Source: Sphingobium xanthum
GTDB taxonomy: Bacteria; Pseudomonadota; Alphaproteobacteria; Sphingomonadales; Sphingomonadaceae
Direction: 5' to 3'
NCBI RefSeq assembly: GCF_019737615.1
Contig: NZ_JAHKKS010000001.1
Span: 248,001 to 312,000 of the forward strand
Length of the DNA stretch: 64,000 nt
Within the stretch, counting starts at the first letter, position 1, and the number at the start of each line of letters is the position of its first letter. The position numbers and the translations under genes were made by a program. Positions 43,184 to 52,475 of this stretch are shown here, one piece after another. Under the pieces are notes generated by a model. The model saw only the letters and a list, made by a program, of their open reading frames with translations, was not told where the DNA came from and did not search any database.

Positions 43184-44074
43184 ATGACGACAGTCGCTCC
43201 GCTCCCCCTCGGCGTGATGATCGCCGAGCCCTGGGCCGATTACGGCCTCATCGACAGTGGCGCCGGACGCAAGCTGGAGCGCTATGGCGCCTATCGCTTC
43301 ATCCGTCCCGAGCCGCAGGCCATGTGGGCACCGGCGGAGGCCGACTGGGACGCGCATGGCAGCTTCATCCCCGCCTCGGACGAGGATGGCGGTGGGCGCT
43401 GGCATTTCGACAAGCCGGTGCCGCGCGAGGGCTGGCCGCTGCGTTGGGAGGAAGCGCGCTTCCAGGCGGCCTGCACGCCGTTCCGCCATCTCCAGTTCTT
43501 CCCGGATATGGCGCCGATCTGGAAATGGGGTCGCGAGCAGCTTGCCGGGATGGACGCGCCGCAGTTCATGAACCTGTTCGGCTATACCGGTGTCGGCACA
43601 TTGGCGTTTGCGGCGGCGGGCGCGCAGGCCGTGCATGTCGATGCTTCCAAGAAGTCCGTGGCGCAGGCGCGCGATAATGCTGCGTTGGCCGGCATGGGCG
43701 ACAAGCCGATCCGCTGGATCATCGACGATGCGGCCAAGTTCGTCGCGCGCGAAGTGCGGCGCGAGCGGCGCTATGACGGCATCCTGCTCGATCCGCCCAA
43801 GTACGGCCGCGGGCCGGATGGCGAGATCTGGCGGCTGGAGGAGGATCTGCCCGGTCTCATCGCCAATTGCCGCGCGCTGCTGGATAGCGAGAGTCGGTTC
43901 ATGTTCCTGACGGTCTATGCGGTGCGCATGTCGGCGCTCGCGATCGGCGAATTGCTGCGCGCGCATCTCGGCGACTTGCCGGGGCGGATCGAATGCGGCG
44001 AACTTGCCGTGCGCGAGGAAGCGCGGGGCCTGCTGCTGCCGACCGCTATCTGGGCACGCTGGAGCCGCAACTAG
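43184..44074 (+). CDS. RlmI/RlmK-like SAM-dependent rRNA methyltransferase
   Basis: 296 aa. MNLFGYTGVGTLAFAAAGA is motif I, and ILLDPPKYGRGPDG is the catalytic DPP motif of m5C-type rRNA methyltransferases. It is shorter than RlmI and lacks an obvious N-terminal PUA domain, so the exact target is not clear. Starts at ATG 43184 directly after the repeat. Its stop faces a small membrane protein gene. Confidence 0.85.
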   Translation: MTTVAPLPLGVMIAEPWADYGLIDSGAGRKLERYGAYRFIRPEPQAMWAPAEADWDAHGSFIPASDEDGGGRWHFDKPVPREGWPLRWEEARFQAACTPFRHLQFFPDMAPIWKWGREQLAGMDAPQFMNLFGYTGVGTLAFAAAGAQAVHVDASKKSVAQARDNAALAGMGDKPIRWIIDDAAKFVAREVRRERRYDGILLDPPKYGRGPDGEIWRLEEDLPGLIANCRALLDSESRFMFLTVYAVRMSALAIGELLRAHLGDLPGRIECGELAVREEARGLLLPTAIWARWSRN

Positions 44075-44077
44075 GCG

Positions 44078-44227
44078 CTATTCGCCGCCGCTGCCGCGTT
44101 CCCAGCGGAGCGCGATCACCGTGACGATGCCGATGCTGATACCGGCGATGATGTTCTCGAGCGCGATGCCGAAGCACGCCCCGATGATCAGGCCAATGGC
44201 GAGCGCGGAACTGATGGACAGTTTCAT
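44078..44227 (-). CDS. Small Gly/Ile-rich membrane protein
   Basis: 49 aa. Two hydrophobic stretches, SALAIGLIIGACFGIAL and NIIAGISIGIVTVIAL, with glycine-zipper-like spacing, ending in RWERGSGGE. ATG at 44227. Its hydrophobic pattern and close fit to the convergent gene (3-base gap) support it, but no function is known. A much longer upstream reading is not plausible. Confidence 0.6.
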   Translation of the reverse strand: MKLSISSALAIGLIIGACFGIALENIIAGISIGIVTVIALRWERGSGGE

Positions 44228-44472
44228 GCGCGCGGAGATGGGGTGCCACACAGGCCGGTTCTCGCCGATCTGCGGCCATGGGCGGCATGGGTGCGGCCAA
44301 GCGATCTCTGGAGCCATTTCGAGACAGGTGAAAACACCTGCCGGCTTGGAAAGCACGGCAAACAAGGAGACGGCGCTAGTTGATGATGTCATCTTCCATT
44401 GAAGCGGCGTCCCCGGGGCAATAGGATGCCCGGAGCCTGCGCCACGACGCCGGTGACAAGAGGAGAGACACG

Positions 44473-44976
44473 ATGCCCAGGAAGCTGAAGGCCGCGGCGC
44501 TTGCCGTGCTGATGCTGGTTGCGACGCCAGGCCCGGCAGCGGCGTCCGATGCCGCCATATTACGTGAGAGCCAGGACCGCGCCGCAATCACGCAGCTGAT
44601 GTGGACCTATGTCCGCGCGATCGATACGCTCAATCCCGATGCCTATGCGGCGGTCTTCACGCCGGACGGCACGTTCAACGCGGTCAAGGGCAGCGACGCG
44701 CTGCGCAAGATGGTCGTGGACCTGAAGAGGAGCCAGGACGACCGGCGCGCCAAGGGCGAGGCGATCCCCGCCATGCACCACGTCATGAGCAACGACCATA
44801 TCGAGTTCATCGACAAGGACCATGCGCGTTATCATTATTACTGGATGACGGTCTTTGCCGGCCAGCCCAGCGGGCCGGCGCCGCGCGTCGCGGCCGCCGG
44901 GCGCGGTGTGGACGAGGTTGTGCGGGTAGACGGCAAGTGGCTGATCCAGAGCCGCAATGTGGCGCCGCGGGATTAA
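44473..44976 (+). CDS. Secreted SnoaL/NTF2-like protein
   Basis: 167 aa. Signal peptide about 1-22 (AVLMLVATPGPAAA). The NTF2-like fold follows with the SnoaL pattern: IRESQDRAAITQLMWTYVRA and DAYAAVFTPDGTF. The catalytic or binding pocket is not identified. Its last bases overlap the convergent ccmB stop (44973-44976). The upstream 245 bp (44228-44472) hold no gene I can support. Confidence 0.8.
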   Translation: MPRKLKAAALAVLMLVATPGPAAASDAAILRESQDRAAITQLMWTYVRAIDTLNPDAYAAVFTPDGTFNAVKGSDALRKMVVDLKRSQDDRRAKGEAIPAMHHVMSNDHIEFIDKDHARYHYYWMTVFAGQPSGPAPRVAAAGRGVDEVVRVDGKWLIQSRNVAPRD

Positions 44977-45614
44977 TCCCGCCCGGCGCGCATGGCTGCG
45001 CCACCCGCGACAGGGGCGATCACACAGAGCAGCAGCGAGCAGGCCGCGACCAGCTTGAGCGCGCTTGCGCCGCCGAATTGCAGGGCTCCCGCCCCGAAGA
45101 TCAGGAGCGGCACCGCCAGCGGCAGCACCAGCAGGCCGGTCAGCGCACCGCTGCCGCGCTGGCCCGCCGTCAGTGCCGCGACCAGCAGAGCCAGCGCAGC
45201 AAGGCCCGGCGTCCCCAGTGCAAGCCCGGCGATCACCAATTGCAGCATCTCCGGCTCCAGCTTCAACAAAGCTCCTGCCGGCAAGGCCGCGATCAGCAGG
45301 GGCGGGCCGAAGCTCAGCCAGTGCGCGATTCCCTTGGCGAGCAGGATCGTTCCTTCGCCGAGGCCACGCAGCACCAGCTGATCGATCACGCCGCTTTCCC
45401 GGTCCGGCTCGATCAGCCGGTCGATCGGGAGCAGGCTGGCGAGGAGGGCGGCGATCCAGAGCAGTCCGCCGCCGGTCTGGCTCAGCAGCGTGGCATTGGG
45501 GCCGACCGCGAACGGAAAGAGCGCCGCGATCAGTAGCAGGAAGGCGAGGGGCAGCCATGCCCCGCCCCCGCGATAGGCGCGGCCGAGATCGCGCAGGATG
45601 ATCGCGCCGATCAT
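44973..45614 (-). CDS. ccmB: Heme exporter subunit CcmB
   Basis: 213 aa with about six membrane helices. [21 protein letters not shown] and [20 protein letters not shown] fit CcmB of the cytochrome c maturation ABC exporter. ATG at 45614 overlaps the ccmA stop (ATGA). ccmC-I are not in the window. Confidence 0.94.
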   Translation of the reverse strand: MIGAIILRDLGRAYRGGGAWLPLAFLLLIAALFPFAVGPNATLLSQTGGGLLWIAALLASLLPIDRLIEPDRESGVIDQLVLRGLGEGTILLAKGIAHWLSFGPPLLIAALPAGALLKLEPEMLQLVIAGLALGTPGLAALALLVAALTAGQRGSGALTGLLVLPLAVPLLIFGAGALQFGGASALKLVAACSLLLCVIAPVAGGAAMRAGRD

Positions 45615-46210
45615 GCATTTTCCTCGCGTGGCGGTTCGAGCGTGATCGTCACATCCTGCGCCCAGGCCAGAGGGAGATGCGAGGCGGCCAGCACGATGCC
45701 GCCGGCCGCGCGATGCCGATCGACCAGTCGGCCCAGCGTCGCGGCCGAGGCGGTGTCGAGGCCATTGGCGGGCTCGTCGAGCAGCCAGATCGACGCGCCG
45801 GTCACCAGCGTCCGTGCGAGGGCGGCGCGCTTGCGCTGGCCGGTCGAGAGCATGCGAACCGGAATATCGGCGAGATGGCCGATGGCGAGGTCGTCGAGCG
45901 CGGCGTCGATCCGCGCGCCCGGCACCTCGTCGATCCGCGTCCAGAAGGCGAGTGCCGTGCGCACCGTCTTCTCCCGGTCGAGCGCGTCCAGCTCGTCGGT
46001 CAGCGCAACCGCGCCTTCGCAGCGCACGATACCCGCATAAGGCCGCAGCAGCCCCGCGACGACGCGCAGGAGGCTCGACTTGCCGACCCCGTTCGGCCCG
46101 GCGATCTGTGCGCTGCCGCCGGGCGCAAGATCGAGATCGACGCCGGCGAACAGCACCCTGCCGCCACGCAGGCACGCAAGACCCTGAAGCGACAGTGCCG
46201 CGCCGCTCAC
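45611..46210 (-). CDS. ccmA: Heme exporter ATPase CcmA
   Basis: 199 aa. Walker [13 protein letters not shown], the ABC signature [13 protein letters not shown] and Walker [13 protein letters not shown] are complete. Drives heme delivery for cytochrome c together with CcmB. The start is GTG at 46210. It is divergent from the pterin dehydratase gene. Confidence 0.94.
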   Translation of the reverse strand: MSGAALSLQGLACLRGGRVLFAGVDLDLAPGGSAQIAGPNGVGKSSLLRVVAGLLRPYAGIVRCEGAVALTDELDALDREKTVRTALAFWTRIDEVPGARIDAALDDLAIGHLADIPVRMLSTGQRKRAALARTLVTGASIWLLDEPANGLDTASAATLGRLVDRHRAAGGIVLAASHLPLAWAQDVTITLEPPREENA

Positions 46211-46267
46211 GGGTTGACCCGCAATGCGTCTGAGGCCGAATATGCCAGGCAAGCCCAGGAGAGTCGC

Positions 46268-46570
46268 ATGTCCCGCTTGACCAAACTGACCGACGAAGAG
46301 CGCGCTGCCGCGCTGCCCACCGTTTCGAACTGGCGCCTCGCTGATGACGCGAGCGGGATCAGCCGGAGTTTCCGCTTCGAGACATTCGTGGAGGCATTCG
46401 GCTTCATGTCGCGGGTCGCCCTGCTCGCGGAGCGGGCCGATCATCATCCCGAATGGTCGAATGTCTATGGCCGTGTGGATATCCGCCTGACCACCCACGA
46501 TGCCGACGGGCTGAGCGTGCGTGACATAGCCCTCGCCCAGGAGATCGACGCGCTGCTGAGCGAGGCATAG
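46268..46570 (+). CDS. phhB: Pterin-4a-carbinolamine dehydratase
   Basis: 100 aa, the usual size. The catalytic cluster is [25 protein letters not shown]. Recycles tetrahydropterin after aromatic amino acid hydroxylation, though the phenylalanine hydroxylase is not here. ATG at 46268, converges with the glycosylase gene (3-base gap). Confidence 0.92.
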   Translation: MSRLTKLTDEERAAALPTVSNWRLADDASGISRSFRFETFVEAFGFMSRVALLAERADHHPEWSNVYGRVDIRLTTHDADGLSVRDIALAQEIDALLSEA

Positions 46571-46573
46571 CCC

Positions 46574-47188
46574 TCACAGAACCTTCGTGTTGTAGCGGTG
46601 CCAGGCCATGATCGCCATGGCGCTGCGGTGCGGACGCCAGGCCTCGGCGATCTCGCGAATGTCCTTCTCGCTGGGCCGCTCGGGGAGGCCGAGAATATGG
46701 CCAATCGAGATCTGCACGGCGAGGTCGCCCGCCGGCCAGATGTCCTTCCGTCCCTCGGCGAACAGCAGATAGATTTCCGCCGACCAGCGCCCAATGCCCT
46801 TGATCCGGACAAGTGCGGCAATGGCTTCCTCGTCGTCCTCGGGCAGCGCATGCAGATCGAGCGCGCCGCTCGTCACCAACTCGGCGAGACTGCGGGCATA
46901 GCCCTGCTTCTGACGCGAAAGGCCGCAGGCGCGCAGCGTGTCGAAATCCTGCGCGAGCAGCGCTTCGGGCGCACAGCCGAGGCCGAGTACCGTCTCGAGC
47001 TTTGCCCAGACCGATGCCGCCGCGGCGACGCTCACCTGCTGGCCGACGATCGTGCGCAGCAGCGTCTCATAGCCCGGTTCGCGCAGCCGCGGCTCGGGAT
47101 AGCCATAGTCGGCGATCAGCGTCGCGATCAGCGGATGGTCCGCCGCCACGGCGTCGAGGGAAGTGCGCAGCGCCTGTTCGTCGAGCAT
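46574..47188 (-). CDS. DNA-3-methyladenine glycosylase II (AlkA-like)
   Basis: 204 aa. The helix-hairpin-helix RIKGIGRWSAEIYLLFA with the following catalytic Asp (DIWPAGD) defines the HhH-GPD family, and IVGQQVSVAAA is a conserved N-terminal block. Excises alkylated bases. ATG at 47188; a GTG at 47200 is possible. Single gene, divergent from the ferredoxin gene. Confidence 0.92.
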   Translation of the reverse strand: MLDEQALRTSLDAVAADHPLIATLIADYGYPEPRLREPGYETLLRTIVGQQVSVAAAASVWAKLETVLGLGCAPEALLAQDFDTLRACGLSRQKQGYARSLAELVTSGALDLHALPEDDEEAIAALVRIKGIGRWSAEIYLLFAEGRKDIWPAGDLAVQISIGHILGLPERPSEKDIREIAEAWRPHRSAMAIMAWHRYNTKVL

Positions 47189-47283
47189 CGTCCGTTCCAC
47201 ACAGCGCCGGCCTGGTCACGTGGCCGGTTGATTTCTGAACATCCGCCCCTCATAGCGAGCGCTTCCACGGTTGGGAGATAAAA

Positions 47284-47601
47284 ATGGCGCAGTTGACGGT
47301 CGTGAAGCGGGACGGAACCAGTGAGCAGTTCGATGCGCCTGATGGCTATACGGTCATGGAAGCGATCCGCGATCAGGGGATCGATGAGCTTCTGGCGATT
47401 TGCGGCGGCTGCTGCTCCTGCGCGACCTGCCATGTGTTCGTGGACGACGCCTATTTCGGCAAGCTCCCCGCCATGAAGGGCGACGAGGACGATCTGCTCG
47501 ACAGCTCCGAGCATCGCGGGCCGACCAGCCGCCTGTCCTGCCAGATCCCGATCGGCCCCGAGCTGGACGGCATGACCGTCACGATCGCGCCGGAAGACTG
47601 A
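47284..47601 (+). CDS. 2Fe-2S ferredoxin
   Basis: 105 aa. The cluster ligands are [10 protein letters not shown] and a later Cys in RLSCQIP, giving the C-x5-C-x2-C pattern of adrenodoxin-type ferredoxins. Such ferredoxins serve cytochrome P450 or dioxygenase systems; no partner is next to it. A partner for the orphan IorA cannot be claimed. Confidence 0.9.
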   Translation: MAQLTVVKRDGTSEQFDAPDGYTVMEAIRDQGIDELLAICGGCCSCATCHVFVDDAYFGKLPAMKGDEDDLLDSSEHRGPTSRLSCQIPIGPELDGMTVTIAPED

Positions 47602-47631
47602 TCGGCCCGACCCGGAGCGCGCCGCCGACGA

Positions 47632-48060
47632 TCAGCTCGGCGCCGTGCCCACGCGGGTCCAGACCTGGGATCTGCACAAGACCCGGCCAACCAGGCAGCC
47701 CTGCGCGCGCAGCGTCTGCGCGTCGACCATGGTGATCGTCCCCGAGAATGTGCTGCGCATGTCGGGAACGAATACTTTTCCGCGCCAGACCGACTTGCCG
47801 TCCGGCACGAAGCCGAGAAACAGCTGGGTGCTGATCAGCGGATCGGTGCCGCCTTTCCGGGCGTCGGCCTTGGCCTTGTCGTCCGCCCAGACGATCGTGC
47901 CGCACAGCGCCTGCCCGCAACGATGTACATGCACCTGCACGCTGCGCTTCGGGTTTGTCCAGATGCTGCCATAAGGCTCCACCTGCGTGGGGGCGCTCGC
48001 GCTCGCAAGCAAGGCAGCGAATGCCGCGGCGCTCGCGCTCAGGGTTGGCAATGCCGGCAC
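47632..48060 (-). CDS. Secreted DUF2147 protein
   Basis: 142 aa from GTG at 48060, one base after the upstream stop. Signal peptide about 1-24 (AAFAALLASASA). IWTNPKRSVQVHVHRCGQALCG and FSGTITMVD fit DUF2147, a beta-barrel-like secreted domain of unknown role. Two further Cys (ending VGRVLCRS) may pair. It is in an operon with the next lipoprotein. Confidence 0.82.
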   Translation of the reverse strand: MPALPTLSASAAAFAALLASASAPTQVEPYGSIWTNPKRSVQVHVHRCGQALCGTIVWADDKAKADARKGGTDPLISTQLFLGFVPDGKSVWRGKVFVPDMRSTFSGTITMVDAQTLRAQGCLVGRVLCRSQVWTRVGTAPS

Positions 48061-48061
48061 G

Positions 48062-48850
48062 TCAGGGCAGCGCCACGACCCTGAGAACCGCCATTGGCGC
48101 ATCCTTCGTGCTGGGGCTGACTTTCCAGACGATCTTCTTGCTGCCATCGGGCTGGGTGATCGCGCCTTCTTCCTGATTCTGGCTCACCACTTCCGCCGTG
48201 GTGGTGATCGTGAAGCTGCCATCGAGCTGCGAGCCGGGGCCATCGCCGCCACCGCCCATACCGCCCATGCCGCCCATCGATCCCTGCGCGGACTGGTCAT
48301 TGGAGAAGCCGGGCGCCTTCACGCGCAGCCGGTCCTTGCCGCGCAGCTCGATGGCAAGAAAGGGGAACATCACTTCCCCGTCCGGATTGAACGGGAAGAC
48401 GAAGGCATGGTCGAGCCGGCCCGTGATCCGATAGTCCACGGCCAGCTTGCGGTTGCCGATATAGCGTACGGAGCGGAAGCCATATTCGGCCGAGAGCGTC
48501 TTCGCGAGGTCGCGCAGCTTGGTCGCGTCCTCGGGCGTGTCGCCGAAAGTCTCGTCGGGCTTGGCCGCCTTGCCTCTCGCTTTGGACGGCGTCGCGATCT
48601 TGATCATCCGCGCCTCGCCGTCGCCGCTGTCCTGCCAGCTCTGTTCGGTACCGCCTTCCTCTTCCGTGGCTTCAGGCGGATCGTCAGGCTTGCTCTGCTT
48701 GGCAAGCTGGACTTCGCCCACATAGGTGAAGGTGAAGGCCCGGTCCGCCTTGATATCGAGCGTCGAGGTGAACCTCGTCGGCACCAGCAGGCAACTGGTG
48801 AGCAGGAGCGGCGCGGCGAGCACTGTCAGCCAGCGCGTGAGATGTGCCAT
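48062..48850 (-). CDS. Hypothetical lipoprotein
   Basis: 262 aa. The lipobox is LLLTSC (about 15-20). The mature protein has a charged Glu/Asp linker (about 55-80), then a beta-rich domain (FPFNPDGEVMFPFLAIEL), then a Gly/Met run MGGMGGMGGGGDG (about 195-207) and a final strand-rich part. I do not recognise the family; the repeated secreted layout with DUF2147 suggests an envelope function. Confidence 0.75.
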   Translation of the reverse strand: MAHLTRWLTVLAAPLLLTSCLLVPTRFTSTLDIKADRAFTFTYVGEVQLAKQSKPDDPPEATEEEGGTEQSWQDSGDGEARMIKIATPSKARGKAAKPDETFGDTPEDATKLRDLAKTLSAEYGFRSVRYIGNRKLAVDYRITGRLDHAFVFPFNPDGEVMFPFLAIELRGKDRLRVKAPGFSNDQSAQGSMGGMGGMGGGGDGPGSQLDGSFTITTTAEVVSQNQEEGAITQPDGSKKIVWKVSPSTKDAPMAVLRVVALP

Positions 48851-48892
48851 GCCGATCGTCCCCCATTGGGCAAGGCTGGTGAGGGTCGCGCC

Positions 48893-49645
48893 TTACCGTG
48901 TCGTGCAGGCGTATAGCGCGATTGCCGCCGCGTTGGAAACGTTGAGGCTTTCCATGCGCGGGCTGATCGGCAGCTTGGCCAGCATGTCGCAATGATTGAT
49001 GCTGTTGAGCCGCAGCCCTTCGCCCTCGGCGCCCAGCACCAGTGCGACGCGGTTCGCGCCCTGCAGGGCCGTGCCGAGCGTTTCCTTCGCTTCGCCGTCC
49101 AGCGCGATGCGCCAGTAGCCGGCCTCGGCGATCTCATCGAGCGCGCGGGCGAGATTGACCACGCGCACCCACGGCACGATCTCCAGCGCTCCTGCGGCCG
49201 CACGTGCGACCACACCGGATTCGGGCGGGGCATGCCGGTCCTGCGTGACGATGCCGAGCGCGTCGAAGGCGGCGGCCGAGCGCAGGATGGCGCCGACATT
49301 GTGCGGGTCGGTTACCTGATCGAGCACGAGGATCGGGCGGCGGGCCTGATCGTCCGGCGCGCCCTGCTCCAGCAGGTCGCCCAGCCAGACGTCCTCCAGC
49401 GGCTCGACCTCCACGACCAGGCCCTGATGCGGCGCGTCGTGCGGCACATAGCGCGCCATGTCCGCCACGTCCGAATAGACGATGGGCAGATTCGACGGCA
49501 GCTCGAGCGCGTTGATGACCTCGCGCGTACCCCATATCTTGCGAATCACGCGCTCGGGATTGGCGAGCGCGGCGGTGACGGCATGTCGCCCGTAAAGATG
49601 CGGATATCCGCCCTTGGGCTTGCCGGTGCGATGACCTCTCTTCAT
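48893..49645 (-). CDS. rlmB: 23S rRNA (guanosine-2'-O-)-methyltransferase RlmB-like
   Basis: 250 aa. SpoU/TrmH fold: LYGRHAVTAALANPERVIRK is the RNA-binding N-terminus, DQVTDPHNVGAILRSAAAF is motif 1, and LVLGAEGEGL and ESLNVSNAAAIALY are the SAM-binding knot. Methylates G2251 in 23S rRNA. The start is ATG at 49645; a TTG 17 codons earlier is not convincing. It is followed on the other strand by tRNA-Tyr. Confidence 0.93.
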   Translation of the reverse strand: MKRGHRTGKPKGGYPHLYGRHAVTAALANPERVIRKIWGTREVINALELPSNLPIVYSDVADMARYVPHDAPHQGLVVEVEPLEDVWLGDLLEQGAPDDQARRPILVLDQVTDPHNVGAILRSAAAFDALGIVTQDRHAPPESGVVARAAAGALEIVPWVRVVNLARALDEIAEAGYWRIALDGEAKETLGTALQGANRVALVLGAEGEGLRLNSINHCDMLAKLPISPRMESLNVSNAAAIALYACTTR

Positions 49646-49750
49646 GTCCCGCGCTTTTCCACGCGCAGCATTGACAGGCAAGGCCCCTTTCGCCAAAGAC
49701 GCCGCTCCAAATCCGTTTTCGGGCGTTTGCCCCCGCGGATCAGGCGCCTT

Positions 49751-49836
49751 GGAAGGGTGGCCGAGTGGTTAATGGCAGCAGACTGTAAATCTGCCCGCGA
49801 GAGCGTACGCTGGTTCGAATCCAGCCCCTTCCACCA
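49751..49836 (+). tRNA. tRNA-Tyr (GTA)
   Basis: 86 bases with CCA encoded. The acceptor stem is GGAAGGG/CCCTTCC, the anticodon loop CTGTAAA gives anticodon GTA, and the T arm GCTGGTTCGAATCCAGC is standard. The long variable arm fits the class II type of bacterial tRNA-Tyr. No integrase or direct repeat marks it as an attachment site. Confidence 0.95.
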
Positions 49837-49866
49837 TTTCCTTTAGAACAGTCTTGTCTGGCGGGC

Positions 49867-50241
49867 TTATGCCTCTGGCCGACACCAGATCCATGTGCCG
49901 GACACCAGCGCCGCCGCGATCGTCACGGCCGGCCAGGGCCATGGCGCAAGCCACAGCGAGAGGGCGATGCTGACTGCGAAGGCGATGGTTGCCGCCTGCT
50001 TGGCCTTGCGGCTGATCGCGCCATGCTCGCGCCAGCGCCGGATATGCGGCCCGTAGCGGCGATGATCGAGCAGGCGCGCCTCGAGTCTCGGACTGCTACG
50101 CGCGAAGAAGAAGGCGGCGAGGATGAAGAACGGCACGGTCGGCAGCAGCGGCACTGGAATGCCAATGATGCCGAGCGCCATGGCGACCAGTCCGGCGGCG
50201 AGATAGAAGGGCCGCAGGAGCGGTCTGGGCTGCCTGGTCAT
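49867..50241 (-). CDS. DUF454/YbaN-family membrane protein
   Basis: 124 aa, with about three membrane helices. LGIIGIPVPLLPTVPFFILAA is the conserved family core, followed by ARSSPRLEARLLDHRRYGP. The function is unknown. ATG at 50241. Preceded by a small gene 52 bases upstream on the same strand. Confidence 0.9.
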   Translation of the reverse strand: MTRQPRPLLRPFYLAAGLVAMALGIIGIPVPLLPTVPFFILAAFFFARSSPRLEARLLDHRRYGPHIRRWREHGAISRKAKQAATIAFAVSIALSLWLAPWPWPAVTIAAALVSGTWIWCRPEA

Positions 50242-50293
50242 GAGGCGGGCGTCGCCAGCGTCCTTCCGGTGGCGCAATTGGGGCGTCGAAAGG

Positions 50294-50458
50294 TCAGGCG
50301 CTGGCCGGTTCGGCGCGCGGGTCAGCAGCGCGGGCATCGAGCTCCGCGATATAGCGTTCGATATTCTGCCGATCCTGTGGATCGTTGAGCGCCAGCAGCA
50401 GCCGGCGCGCACGGTCCAGTTCGGCCAGGATCTGGCCACCCAAATCAGTCACTTTCAC
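50294..50458 (-). CDS. Small hypothetical protein
   Basis: 54 aa from GTG at 50458, with AAAGGAC five bases upstream. Helical and charged (LGGQILAELDRARRLLLAL, NIERYIAELDARA). The ribosome site and position before the DUF454 gene support it; no family is recognised. Confidence 0.55.
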   Translation of the reverse strand: MKVTDLGGQILAELDRARRLLLALNDPQDRQNIERYIAELDARAADPRAEPASA

Positions 50459-50574
50459 TGCCGTCCTTTCAGGCGCGCGAGCGCGGTTCAGCGCCTTGGC
50501 GCGATCCACGACTCGGTGACAGCTTCTATCGCCGGAACGCTCCGGGGATAGGACGGAACCGTCATCACCGATCC

Positions 50575-52206
50575 TTAAGGATAACGCGAGAAGTCCTGTT
50601 CCTGTGACGTCATGAACTCGAGTAGTACGGGTTTTCCGGCCTGCGTCGCCGTGATTCCGCGCTTTATGGCGGGTACGATGTCCGCGACCTTGCTGACGCG
50701 CTCGCCATGGCCGCCGAGCGCCTTGGCGAAGTCGGCATAATTGCCGCCAATGTCGGTCGAGCGATATTTTTCCGTCGCGGTCGGCATCACGTTCAGCTCC
50801 ATCGCCATGGAGCTGTTGTTGAGCAGGATCGACATGATCGGCAGCCGCTCGCGCACCGCCGTCTCGAAGTCCATGCCGGTGAAGCCGATGGCGGCATCAC
50901 CCCAGACGTTGATGCAGAGCTTGTCCGGGCAGGCGAGCTTTGCGCCGAGCGCGAGGCCAAGCCCGTAGCCAAGCTGCGTCGTCTTGCCCCAGCCAAGGAA
51001 GGTGTGCGGCGCGCGCGTCTTCCAGAAGGGCGAGAGCTGATCGCGGGGCGAGCCGGCGTCATGGGTGATGATCGTATTGGCGACGTCCACCGTGTGCTGC
51101 AGGTCCCACAGCACGCGATACGGCGTGATCGGCTCCTGATCGCTGGTCAGCTTGGGCAGCCACTTGGCGAACCAGTCGTCGCTCACCTTCTTGATCTCGG
51201 CGGTCACGACGCTCGCATCGCGCGGCGTGCCGCCGACAATCGCTTTGCACGCCTCGATGAGCGCACGCAGCGTCAGCTTGGCGTCACCGATCAGCGCGAC
51301 CTCGGTATCGACCGCGCGGTTGATCTCGACCGGATCGAGCGTCGAATGGATCACCGTCTTGCCGGTCGGCATGCGGATGCCGAACGCGGTGGAGGTGAAG
51401 CTGCAGCCCGCGCCCAGGATCAGATCCGACTCCTCGAGGAAATAGCGAACCTGATACGGCATGGCCGCGCCGCCCGAGCCGAGCGAGAGCGGATGCGTCT
51501 CGTCGAAGCTGCTCTTGCCCGGCAGGCTGGTGCAGACCGGGATCGCCAGCAGCTCGGCCAGCTCGGCGAGTTCGGCATAGGCGCTCGCCCAGTGAATGCC
51601 CTGACCAGCATAAAGCACCGGGCGCTTGGCGGCGCACAGCAGCTCGGCCGCCCGCGCCACCTGCGCGGGGTCGGGCGCGAACTTGGTGCGCAGCACCGGC
51701 TTGTAGTCGACCTCGGCGCCTTCCTGCTCCAGCACGTCGAACGGCAACTCGACCAGCGCCGGTCCGCCGCGCCCGTTGCGCAGGGCGGTGAAAGCGCGGC
51801 GCATGACCGCGTTCACATGGCCCGGAAAGTTCAGCGGTTCGGCCGACTTGGTGATCTGCGCCATGTTGCGCACGCTGTTGAAATTGCGGCCGACATGCGC
51901 GATCGGCGTCGCATAGCCGCCGGGCAGGAACAGGATCGGCACGGACTCGCCATAGGCCTGCGCCACGCCGGCATAAGCGACTTCCGCGCCCGGCCCGTGC
52001 TGGCAGGTGAACACGCCGAGCTTCTCGCCCTTGGTCAGGCGCGAATAGGCGTCCGCCATGTGCAGGCCGATGCGCTCCTGACGCGGGATGATCGTGCGCA
52101 CGTCCGCAGCGGCCGCCGCCTCCAGCAAGGCATTGCGCGGGTAGCCGAACAGCACTTCGACGCCTTCGCGCTTCAAGATGTCTATGATCGCGTCGGCGGC
52201 TTTCAT
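50575..52206 (-). CDS. Acetolactate-synthase-like TPP-dependent enzyme
   Basis: 543 aa with the three-domain ThDP fold. The catalytic Glu is in IIPRQERIGLH, the middle domain has YAGQGIHWASAY, and the ThDP/Mg site is VWGDAAIGF...LLNNSS. The full length is normal for the family (benzoylformate decarboxylase, acetolactate synthase, oxalyl-CoA decarboxylase). No small subunit is next to it, so valine/isoleucine synthesis is unlikely; a catabolic 2-oxoacid substrate fits the divergent amidohydrolase and the MarR regulator. ATG at 52206. Confidence 0.88.
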   Translation of the reverse strand: MKAADAIIDILKREGVEVLFGYPRNALLEAAAAADVRTIIPRQERIGLHMADAYSRLTKGEKLGVFTCQHGPGAEVAYAGVAQAYGESVPILFLPGGYATPIAHVGRNFNSVRNMAQITKSAEPLNFPGHVNAVMRRAFTALRNGRGGPALVELPFDVLEQEGAEVDYKPVLRTKFAPDPAQVARAAELLCAAKRPVLYAGQGIHWASAYAELAELAELLAIPVCTSLPGKSSFDETHPLSLGSGGAAMPYQVRYFLEESDLILGAGCSFTSTAFGIRMPTGKTVIHSTLDPVEINRAVDTEVALIGDAKLTLRALIEACKAIVGGTPRDASVVTAEIKKVSDDWFAKWLPKLTSDQEPITPYRVLWDLQHTVDVANTIITHDAGSPRDQLSPFWKTRAPHTFLGWGKTTQLGYGLGLALGAKLACPDKLCINVWGDAAIGFTGMDFETAVRERLPIMSILLNNSSMAMELNVMPTATEKYRSTDIGGNYADFAKALGGHGERVSKVADIVPAIKRGITATQAGKPVLLEFMTSQEQDFSRYP

Positions 52207-52394
52207 GCGTGTCTCCCATGCCAATCGGATGCAGCGCGCCTCGAGGCACGGCGGAGAATCCCCTAGGGTCAAGCCGCGTGACTGGCCAGCGAAAATGGTT
52301 GGTTTCTCCCACGATTATGGCGGCGTGCAAAGGGTCGTGGAGGTCGCGCGGGACGGCGCATGCGGCACGGGGGAAATCGATACGTTGTAGATCG

Positions 52395-52424
52395 TGAAAC
52401 AGTGTTGCGATCTATGAAACAATG
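52395..52424. promoter_or_regulatory. Tandem direct repeat upstream of the amidohydrolase gene
   Basis: TGAAACAGTG (52395-52404) and TGAAACAATG (52415-52424) are two near-identical 10-mers spaced 20 bp, two turns of DNA, in the 269-bp gap between the divergent TPP-enzyme and amidohydrolase genes. Such spacing suits a tandem-binding activator. The regulator is unknown. Confidence 0.4.
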
Positions 52425-52475
52425 AGTCAAAGGTCGAAGCACGTTGAGATCATCAAAAAGGTCATGGGAGAATCG

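Noticed and set aside
49751-49836. tRNA-Tyr as a phage attachment site
   Set aside because: No integrase, no 3' duplicate of the tRNA end seen, and the phage-type island is 43 kb away.
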